This document shows, piece by piece, positions 58,046 to 64,000 of a stretch of DNA of 64,000 bases. Made by a program: the position numbers and the translations under genes. The stretch's first letter is position 1. Every line of letters begins with the position of its first letter. The stretch is from CAZMGV01 sp964565925 (lineage in GTDB: Bacteria > JAGRBM01 > JAHCIT01). The stretch covers positions 119,105 to 183,104 of the forward strand of contig CAZMGV010000007.1 in NCBI GenBank assembly GCA_964565925.1, given 5' to 3'. Below the pieces are notes generated by a model, which had not been told where the DNA came from, made no database searches, and saw only the letters and a list, made by a program, of their open reading frames with translations.

Positions 58046-59038
58046 ATGGCAGACAAAGATATCCTGATCGTCGCGGAACAGCGCGGCGGCAGCGTCCGTA
58101 AGATCACGTATGAACTCGCCGGCATCGGCGCGGAACTGGCCAAGAAGACCGGCGGCGAACTCGTCGCGGTGCTGATCGGCGAAGGCGTCTCGGGCGCCGC
58201 AGCGGGACTGGGCAAATACGGCGTGAAGAAGGTCCTCGTGGCCGACGACGCGGTGTTCAAGCTCTACTCATCCGAAGGCTACGTCGCGGCGGCAGCCAAG
58301 GCCGTCGAGAAGGTCCAGCCGGGGATCGTGCTGACGGGAGCGTCCTCCCTCGGGCGCGATCTGTCGGCGCGGCTCTCGCAGCGGCTCAAGACCGGTCTCG
58401 CGACCGACTCCGTGGGCCTGGACATCGTTGACGGCAAGCTCCAGGCGATCCGCCCGGCGCTCTCCGGCAAGGTGCAGCAGGTCGTGCAGATCCCCGAAGC
58501 CCGTCCGCAGATGGCCTCGGTCCGCCCGAACGTTTACAGCGTTCCGGCACAGGCGGGCGGCGACGCGGCGGTCGAGAAGTTGGATCACGGCGTTTCCGCC
58601 GGTTCGGTCCGGGCCAAGGTGACGGAACTGCGTACTTCGGCAGGCGCCAAGGCGGACCTCACGGAAGCCGAGCGTATCGTCTCGGGCGGCCGCGCGCTCA
58701 AGGCGGCCGAGAACTTCAAGATCCTCAACGATCTGGCCGACGTGATCGGCGCGACGGTGGGTGCCTCCCGCGCCGCCGTGGACTCGGGCTACGCCCCGCA
58801 CCAGATGCAGATCGGACAGACCGGCAAGGTCGTCAATCCGACGCTTTATCTGGGTTTCGGCATCTCGGGCGCCATCCAGCATCTGGCCGGCATGCGCACC
58901 TCCAAGGTGATCTGCGCGGTCAACAAGGACCCGGACGCCCCGATCTGGCAGATCGCGGACTACGGCATCGTGGACGACCTCTTCAAGGTCGTTCCGGCGC
59001 TCACCGACGAGTTCAAGAAGCTGCTCGCCCACGCGTAA
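58046..59038 (+). CDS. etfA: Electron transfer flavoprotein alpha subunit
   Basis: A 330-residue EtfA. The C-terminal FAD domain shows GASRAAVDSGYAPHQMQIGQ, TVKxxPxLY-like VVNPTLYLGFGISGAIQHL and INKDPDAPIW-like CAVNKDPDAPIWQIADYG. With EtfB it forms the soluble electron carrier of beta-oxidation. The CoA-transferase, SDR and dehydratase genes elsewhere in the window fit a fatty-acid or aromatic-acid oxidising lifestyle. A terminator follows. Confidence 0.97.
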   Translation: MADKDILIVAEQRGGSVRKITYELAGIGAELAKKTGGELVAVLIGEGVSGAAAGLGKYGVKKVLVADDAVFKLYSSEGYVAAAAKAVEKVQPGIVLTGASSLGRDLSARLSQRLKTGLATDSVGLDIVDGKLQAIRPALSGKVQQVVQIPEARPQMASVRPNVYSVPAQAGGDAAVEKLDHGVSAGSVRAKVTELRTSAGAKADLTEAERIVSGGRALKAAENFKILNDLADVIGATVGASRAAVDSGYAPHQMQIGQTGKVVNPTLYLGFGISGAIQHLAGMRTSKVICAVNKDPDAPIWQIADYGIVDDLFKVVPALTDEFKKLLAHA

Positions 59039-59060
59039 TCGGAACCAATAGCTCTCTGAA

Positions 59061-59097
59061 CCGCCGGTTCCCTCACGCAGGGGCCGGCGGTTTTGTT
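59061..59097 (+). terminator. Rho-independent terminator after etfA
   Basis: CCGCCGG (59061-59067) pairs with CCGGCGG (59084-59090), extended by two wobble and two CG pairs inward, and is followed by TTTTGTTT. It starts 23 bp after the etfA stop. Confidence 0.85.
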
Positions 59098-59237
59098 TGG
59101 TGCCGAACCCGCCGCATAATGATGTGATTTAGGTCATCTATTAATCACGTAAATCCTTTGGAGAAACAGCAGGTTAGCTCTGGTGAATGTGAGCTTTTTC
59201 AATTAAATTCCGCCGCGCCTGGAACTGATTTCAGGCG

Positions 59238-59266
59238 TTGACTCAATGCGTTGAGAGGTCTTAAAT
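59238..59266 (+). promoter_or_regulatory. Promoter giving a probable leaderless mRNA for the CsgG-like lipoprotein
   Basis: TTGACT (59238-59243), a 17-bp spacer and TTAAAT (59261-59266) put the start of transcription at about 59273, next to the ATG at 59274. The best purine run, GAGAGG, is 15 bp away. A CTCAA-N4-TTGAG inverted repeat fills the spacer. Confidence 0.55.
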
Positions 59267-59273
59267 AGCCGCC

Positions 59274-60233
59274 ATGAGAAACCGGATTTTCCAGTTCGCC
59301 GCCGCCGTCCTGATTCTCACCGCCACGATGAGCGTCTCGTGCGCCTCCAGGCTTCCGATCACGCCGGAAATCGTCCGCGCGTTCAACCAGTCCATCTACG
59401 ACGTGACCTTCTCGGTGCCGGCCGACGCGGTCGAATTCACCAATCTCCGCGCCACCGACGATGTATCGGCCATCTGGGTGGAGACGTTCCGGAACAAGAT
59501 GCAGAAGGCCGGCTACACGATCGTCAAAAGCGAGAAAGACGCGCACGATCTCACCACGAAAGTGGTTCTGGACTGCGTCGATTCGACGCTCACGCTCAAG
59601 CTCTCCGATAAGGAAGAAGTGATCGACGAGATCCGGATCCAGGAAGGGCTGTGGCTGGAGGCGTGTCTCAACACCCGCATGGCCGACTACGTCTCGACCC
59701 GGGTCGTGAACGCCATCACCCGGTCGGCGAACGTGTCGACGTTCGCGGAAAATCTGGAAGCCCGCAAGAACCCGGTGGCGGCCCAGACACAGAAGCCCCA
59801 GTACGTGATGCCGCTCTCCACCGACGGCCGCAATTCCGTCGGTGTGTATCCGTTTTCCGGACAGGGGGGGGCTGACGACGCTTCGCTCGACACGGTGACG
59901 AAGACCTTTGCGGCGGAAATCGACCGCGCCCAGTGCATGCGGGTCGTCAAGCCGGAGACGATGCTGGAAGCCGCCCGGATTCTCGACATCAAGGACCGCT
60001 GTATCAACGAAACCTGCCAGATCGACCTGGCCCGTAGCGCCCGGGTGGATGTGCTGGTCCGCGGCGTCGTCTCGAAGATCGCCGAATCGTACATCGTCAG
60101 CGCGAACGTGATCGATATAACGACCCGCCGGATTCTCTATTCGGACAAGATGACCGCCACCAGCGCGTCGCTCGCGGCGGAGTCCGAGAAGCTAGCGCGC
60201 CGGATCCGGCGCTTTGTTATCTGTCCCGGCTGA
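59274..60233 (+). CDS. CsgG-like/peptidoglycan-anchored lipoprotein, G8 tract in frame
   Basis: A 319-residue protein with a lipoprotein signal (LTATMSVSC). Residues ~180-319 follow the CsgG/TolB-N-like pattern seen in many deltaproteobacterial proteins: NSVGVYPFSGQG, VVKPETMLEAARILD, then CINETCQIDLARSARVDVLV and IVSANVIDITTRRILYSDK. The first half is a separate beta-rich domain. Eight G in a row (59864-59871) lie in frame near residue 198. Function unknown; possibly an outer-membrane or envelope assembly factor. It overlaps the convergent CsgG-like gene by 42 bp. Confidence 0.75.
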   Translation: MRNRIFQFAAAVLILTATMSVSCASRLPITPEIVRAFNQSIYDVTFSVPADAVEFTNLRATDDVSAIWVETFRNKMQKAGYTIVKSEKDAHDLTTKVVLDCVDSTLTLKLSDKEEVIDEIRIQEGLWLEACLNTRMADYVSTRVVNAITRSANVSTFAENLEARKNPVAAQTQKPQYVMPLSTDGRNSVGVYPFSGQGGADDASLDTVTKTFAAEIDRAQCMRVVKPETMLEAARILDIKDRCINETCQIDLARSARVDVLVRGVVSKIAESYIVSANVIDITTRRILYSDKMTATSASLAAESEKLARRIRRFVICPG

Positions 60234-61679
60234 TTTGGGTTCTACGGGCTTCGGATCTGCCGGTTTCGGTTCCACCGGCTTCGGTTCGACCAGTTCCCAC
60301 ACCTTCACATTGTCGATCGACACGCTGGCCCCGCCGTTCACCAGGAACCCCAGGCTGCCTTTTTCGAGCGCTTCGTGCGTGAACCCGGCGAGAAATATCC
60401 CGTTGATATACAGGTCGAAGCTGGAGCTCCGGGCGACCACCCGCAGGCGGTTGGTGTCGCCCGTTTCCCGCCGGATGAGCGGTGTCGGGCTCAGGCCGGA
60501 CAGTGGAAAGCCTGTGGCCTTTTTCCAGTAGTCCACGTAGTAGCCGCCATTGTCGTTGATAAACAGTATGTAGGTGTTGATCGCCTCCCAGGGGCCCTGC
60601 GTACGGAAACCGAGGCAGAAGGAGTTGGAGACGTCGGCGGCCTTGGGTTCCCATCTGACGTCCGCTTCCGCAATGAAATTATCTATCGATTCGACCGGTG
60701 CGCCGTAGAGCGCGTAGGCGAACAGCGTCGGGGCTCCGGAATAGTCCAGGTACAGGCGGTCCTTCTTGTAGCCGCTCCCCGGCCGGATGCTTGTCGGAGA
60801 GAGGTACTTCTGGGTCTCCATATTGTCGTCCAGCAGGAGTTTTCCGGGTACCGGGTCGGGAATCAGCGGGGTCTTGGAGAATACAGTGGGCATCTCCGGA
60901 TAGGGATCGGGTGAAACCAGGTCGCCGGTTTCCACACCTGTGATACCGGGGGCCAGTGCGGCTCCGCCCGCGACCGAGCGGTTGGGACTGTCCTTGGTCA
61001 CGCGCGCGGTTCCGACCCGGACCGTGTTCTGGAAAAGGATTTTCCCCTTGGCGTCCTTCTCGGTCTCTTCGCGTGCGATGAACAGCCGGGCGCCCGCCCG
61101 GACGCCGTTTTCGGCGCCCAGGTCGGTGAAGATATTTCCTTCCCTGATTCCGGTCACGGTGCCGACGAGGGGGAAACGGTTAAAAAGTCTGGAAGCCATC
61201 CAGTAGGTCATCGTCTGGAAAGTGACGGTGGTCGCGTGGTCGATGGAGGTCGTGAACACGCTCTCGCCGGACTGGATATCCAGCACCGAAAGCGTTCCGG
61301 AAATGACCGCCGGCGTGCGACGCAATGTCGTGCGGATAATAAAGTCGGCGCCGGTCAGCCGGCCCGCCTCGGCGATCTTCCTGGGATCGATGGCGCCCGT
61401 CTGCTGCAGGGCCTGCTCCTTCAGAACCTTCTCCGTCTGGGTGCGGTCGATGAGGGAGTACCGGCGGCTGTCGACGAGATTGGTATAGAAACTGGTGTCG
61501 TAGGCGGACCGGTCGTCGGCGGTCGTGCCGCTGCCGTCCTCCGCCGGAAGGACCATGAAGGCGGTCTTGGCCGAGGCCGGAGCCAGCCAGGCGAGGATCG
61601 CCAGCAGCACGGCCGGCAGAAATGTCGGCGATATGGATGCGATACCCGGCCGCGGGGCATTCCACTGGTTGCGAATCAT
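60192..61679 (-). CDS. CsgG-like N-domain plus LamG/concanavalin-like domain protein
   Basis: A 495-residue protein with a signal peptide (FLPAVLLAILAWLAPASAKT). Residues ~38-150 follow the CsgG-type pattern (SRRYSLIDRTQTEKVLKEQA, AGRLTGADFIIRTTLRRTP). A middle segment (~170-260) resembles a small beta domain in FlgT-like proteins (ENGVRAGARLFIA). Residues ~290-465 look like a concanavalin/LamG fold (LYINGIFLAGFTHEALEKG, FLVNGGASVSIDNVKVW). The C-terminus is tandem VEPKP/ADPKP repeats encoded by 15-bp DNA repeats (60236-60295). RBS GGAAGGAAG supports the ATG. Likely exported; role unknown. Confidence 0.75.
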   Translation of the reverse strand: MIRNQWNAPRPGIASISPTFLPAVLLAILAWLAPASAKTAFMVLPAEDGSGTTADDRSAYDTSFYTNLVDSRRYSLIDRTQTEKVLKEQALQQTGAIDPRKIAEAGRLTGADFIIRTTLRRTPAVISGTLSVLDIQSGESVFTTSIDHATTVTFQTMTYWMASRLFNRFPLVGTVTGIREGNIFTDLGAENGVRAGARLFIAREETEKDAKGKILFQNTVRVGTARVTKDSPNRSVAGGAALAPGITGVETGDLVSPDPYPEMPTVFSKTPLIPDPVPGKLLLDDNMETQKYLSPTSIRPGSGYKKDRLYLDYSGAPTLFAYALYGAPVESIDNFIAEADVRWEPKAADVSNSFCLGFRTQGPWEAINTYILFINDNGGYYVDYWKKATGFPLSGLSPTPLIRRETGDTNRLRVVARSSSFDLYINGIFLAGFTHEALEKGSLGFLVNGGASVSIDNVKVWELVEPKPVEPKPADPKPVEPKSAGTDNKAPDPAR

Positions 61680-61728
61680 CGTGCGCTTCCTTCCGGAACT
61701 GAATTAACGATCCACTGAATTACGGCCG

Positions 61729-62589
61729 TCAGCCGGCCTTGCGGGAACCGGCCAGCCGGTCGAGCCGGAACGCTTTCGAGAGGAATCTGTCGCGGGCCGC
61801 CGCTGGCAGTCCCGCCTTCACGACCGGGAAGATCCACGCTTCCCTGCCGATCCGCACCATGCGGGGTGCGCTGGCGGCGGTCACGGCGGCGACGAACTTT
61901 TTCGCGAACTTCTCCGCCGGCATCGGGTTTTCCTGGGACGCCCCGGCCCGGCGTTCGATCTGATTCGCCACGGGGCGGTAGAGGGAGCCTTCCGCGCCGT
62001 ATTTCTCGGCGTAGCGGCGGGCCCCCACGTCGATCTTCGACTTGATCGCCCCCGGCGCCACCAGGATCACGTCGATCCCGAACGGCGCCAGTTCCACGCG
62101 CAGGATGTCCGTCAGCATGTGGAGCGCCGCCTTGCTGGCGCAGTAGGCTCCGGCGAACGGCGTCCCCAGCTCGGCCATCACGCTGCCCACGTTCACGATC
62201 CGGCCGCGGCCCTGTTTCGCGAACAGCGGCACGGCCTCCTGAATGACCGCCAGCGCGCCGGTCACGTTGGTTTCGAACTCGGCCCGGAAGTCTTCGAGCG
62301 GGATCTCGGCCAGCGGCCCCACGACGAGAATGCCGGCGTTGTTGACGATCATGTCGATACGCCCCGCCTCCTGCACCACCGAACCGATGGCCGAGCGGAT
62401 CGACTGCGGGTTGGTGATGTCGAGGGACCGGGTTTCGATACCCAGGTTTTCGAGGTGGTTGAGCGACGAGAGCTTGCGCGCGGTGGCGACCACCCGGTGG
62501 CCTTTTGCGTGGAACTCGCGGGCCAGCGCCTCGCCGATCCCGCTCGAGCAGCCGGTAATCAGAACGACCTGTTTCTCCAGTGAAGCCAT
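61729..62589 (-). CDS. SDR-family oxidoreductase (classical type)
   Basis: A 286-residue short-chain dehydrogenase with LITGCSSGIGEALAREFH, DMIVNNAGILVVG, IVNVGSVMAELG (Ser) and GAYCASKAALH (Tyr-x-x-x-Lys). The absence of a C-terminal extension and the long basic tail (LSKAFRLDRLAGSRKAG) fit an 11-beta-HSD/DltE-like or retinol-dehydrogenase-like member. Substrate unknown. It lies 33 bp after the CoA-transferase-like gene on the same strand, so the two are probably cotranscribed. Confidence 0.9.
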   Translation of the reverse strand: MASLEKQVVLITGCSSGIGEALAREFHAKGHRVVATARKLSSLNHLENLGIETRSLDITNPQSIRSAIGSVVQEAGRIDMIVNNAGILVVGPLAEIPLEDFRAEFETNVTGALAVIQEAVPLFAKQGRGRIVNVGSVMAELGTPFAGAYCASKAALHMLTDILRVELAPFGIDVILVAPGAIKSKIDVGARRYAEKYGAEGSLYRPVANQIERRAGASQENPMPAEKFAKKFVAAVTAASAPRMVRIGREAWIFPVVKAGLPAAARDRFLSKAFRLDRLAGSRKAG

Positions 62590-62622
62590 GTGGTCGGGCT
62601 CCTTCCCGGGAGAAAGCCTAAC

Positions 62623-63909
62623 TTATATCGCGCCCTTCTCCAGTGCCTCCCGGAACTTCGGGTGGGCGATCCGGATGAGCGCCGCGCGGCGTTCTTCGAG
62701 GGTTTTGCCCTTGAGGTCCGCCGCGCCGAACTCGGTCACGATGTAGTGGGTGAGATAACGCGGTACGGTGACCGGCGTGCCCTCGGTGAAGCGGGTGACG
62801 ATCCGGCTGGTCTCGGCGTTTTTGCCGGCGGTGGAGGGCAGCGCGATGATCCCCCGGCCGCCCTCGGAGAGCGACGCGCCGCAGAGGAAATCGAACATCC
62901 CGCCGACGGCCGAGACCTGTTTGCCGCCGCCGGCCTTGCCGCCGGATGAATCGGCGATCCATTCGGCGTTCACCTGGCCGGTGAGATCGATCTGGATCGC
63001 CGAGTTCACCGCCGTGAAGTTCGGACGCCGGGCCATTTCGGCCGGGTTGTGGACGATCTTCGACGACCGCAGCGCGATCTTCTCGTTTTTGTCCACGAAG
63101 TCGTAGAGCGCGCGGGAGCCCATGATCTCGCCGATCTCGTGGCGGCCCGGCGTCACCGGGTTGAACCGGGCGTTGGCCGCGCCCGACTTGATGAGTTCGA
63201 TGCTGGAGTCGACGAGCAGCGAATGGAGCGCCAGATCCCGGTGGTGGTTCAAATATCCCATCAGCGCCTCGGGGATGGCACCGACGCCCACCTGGAGCGT
63301 CGCGCCGTCCGGGACCAGCTTGGCCACCTCGCGGCCCACGGCCGCTTCGGTTTCGGAGCCGGTCGCCTTGCTGAATTCATAGACCGGTGTGGATACGCGA
63401 ACGGCGACGTCGATGTCGTCGGCGGTGAGAAAACCCTCGGGGCCCGGTACCTGCGGGCAGAGCGGGTTGATCTGTGCGATCACGAGCGGCGCCGCCTTGC
63501 AGAGCGGGTAGGGGTAGCTCGACGACACGCCGAGGGAATACCGCCCCCCGGCATCGGGTTCGGACACCTGCACCAGCACCGCGTCCACCGGCTGCGCCCC
63601 GCCCGGGGCGAACTGCGTGAGCATGTCGAAGTAGCGCAGCGGCGCGTAGTGGGCGCGGCCCTCGGCCTCAAAGTCTTTGGCTTTGGGCGTGTAGTGGTAG
63701 GTCGTCCAGTGAAACGGCAGACCTTTGGCGAGCCACCGGGCATCGCTCACCGTGTAGCCGCCCATGAGATGCACGGCGCCCAGTTGCGGCGCATTGCGGA
63801 TGAGCGCGTCCACCAGGGCACGCGGTTCCCCGCAACCCGGAGGCAACAGCGTCCGCATGCCGGCTTTCAGGTGCAGGATTGCTTCGTCTGCGTTGGCGCA
63901 CAGTTTCAC
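62623..63909 (-). CDS. Acetyl-CoA hydrolase/transferase-family protein with missing catalytic Glu
   Basis: A 428-residue protein with a GTG start. The family blocks are GATLQVGVGAIPEALMGYL, GEIMGSRALYDFVDKNE, VGGMFDFLCGASLSEGGRG and HYIVTEFGAADLKGKTL. These match 4-hydroxybutyrate/acetate CoA-transferases and succinyl-CoA:acetate types. The segment normally reading HSEMFSDG, whose Glu (E238 in the Clostridium 4-hydroxybutyrate enzyme) forms the acyl-CoA intermediate, reads HSLLVDSS here; the Glu position is Leu 231. The rest of the fold looks intact, so another reaction or a regulatory role is possible. Upstream 63910-64000 shows no gene. Confidence 0.85.
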   Translation of the reverse strand: MKLCANADEAILHLKAGMRTLLPPGCGEPRALVDALIRNAPQLGAVHLMGGYTVSDARWLAKGLPFHWTTYHYTPKAKDFEAEGRAHYAPLRYFDMLTQFAPGGAQPVDAVLVQVSEPDAGGRYSLGVSSSYPYPLCKAAPLVIAQINPLCPQVPGPEGFLTADDIDVAVRVSTPVYEFSKATGSETEAAVGREVAKLVPDGATLQVGVGAIPEALMGYLNHHRDLALHSLLVDSSIELIKSGAANARFNPVTPGRHEIGEIMGSRALYDFVDKNEKIALRSSKIVHNPAEMARRPNFTAVNSAIQIDLTGQVNAEWIADSSGGKAGGGKQVSAVGGMFDFLCGASLSEGGRGIIALPSTAGKNAETSRIVTRFTEGTPVTVPRYLTHYIVTEFGAADLKGKTLEERRAALIRIAHPKFREALEKGAI

Positions 63910-64000
63910 GTCCGGGTTTGTAGCCAGCGGCCCGGGCGGAAGGAAGCTATTCAGTTTTCAAACATCTATCGCGGCATGCGGGGTTTCAGGCCACCGAGCC

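Noticed and set aside
60236..60295. Tandem 15-bp repeats
   Set aside because: They encode the VEPKP/ADPKP repeats at the C-terminus of the CsgG-like protein and are not a CRISPR or regulatory array.
1..64000. Mobile elements, prophage, CRISPR or defence island
   Set aside because: No transposase, integrase, phage structural gene, regular spaced repeats or known defence protein was found; the macro-domain and MazG proteins are ordinary housekeeping-type members here.

Overview
The window is 64 kb of GC-rich chromosomal backbone from a Gram-negative bacterium. The evidence for an outer membrane is several lipobox proteins, Lnt, an OmpH/Skp-like chaperone and CsgG-like proteins. Gene content (PATAN/DUF4388 protein, fused siroheme decarboxylase-like AhbA-AhbB, GatCAB, dodecins, BASS transporter, Etf and acyl-CoA-type enzymes) suggests a deltaproteobacterial-grade lineage such as Desulfobacterota or Myxococcota. 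That placement is inference; no marker here settles it. I see no rRNA, tRNA, insertion sequence, prophage or CRISPR array. Coding density is high, and start codons include several GTG and TTG.

Layout. 1-6 kb: the start of a dnaK-like gene (leftward, cut by the edge), aroB and a FAS1/MaoC-type dehydratase (both leftward), a multi-spanning membrane protein, and a two-domain M16 zinc peptidase that overlaps it tail to tail. 6-18 kb: a lone Lon N-domain protein; an unusual single reading frame joining a BASS-type transporter to a PcnB-type nucleotidyltransferase; an EEP hydrolase, an M20 peptidase, an aldehyde dehydrogenase, a cysteine-free Rrf2 regulator next to a 16-bp palindrome, a PanE-like reductase, an FG-GAP repeat protein and mazG. 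18-26 kb: a tight rightward cluster of TPR/zinc-ribbon membrane protein, PATAN protein, PgpH-like 7TM-HD phosphodiesterase, ybeY and lnt, closed by a terminator.

26-38 kb: a diiron ferritin-like protein, an unknown protein, a lipoprotein made of the CcmI C-terminal domain alone, a UvrD/Rep helicase, gatCAB, a large lipoprotein with an abrupt AT-rich internal patch, mtnA and a short-chain dehydrogenase. 38-46 kb: a 1282-residue NHL/TPR protein (leftward), xseB-ispA (rightward), and a RibD-C-like reductase, an NDH-2-like flavoprotein and yajQ (leftward). 46-54 kb: a small lipoprotein with a clear promoter and terminator, an MBL hydrolase, two tandem dodecins, an OmpH-like chaperone, a metallophosphoesterase, a second MBL hydrolase that seems to need a CTG start, gltA and ahbA-ahbB. 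54-64 kb: a macro-domain protein, an unknown protein, a PMT-like membrane protein, a His-rich fatty-acid-hydroxylase-like protein, etfBA, two convergent CsgG-like proteins, a second short-chain dehydrogenase and a CoA-transferase-family protein in which the expected catalytic glutamate reads as leucine.

Most of the window is ordinary housekeeping and lipid or CoA metabolism. The points most worth checking are the transporter-PcnB fusion, the W/Q-less dodecin pair, the CoA-transferase lacking its glutamate, the AT-rich patch at about 35.40-35.93 kb, the AhbA-AhbB fusion with interleaved inverted repeats upstream, and the TPR/PATAN/PgpH cluster. No single new defence or mobile system is evident.
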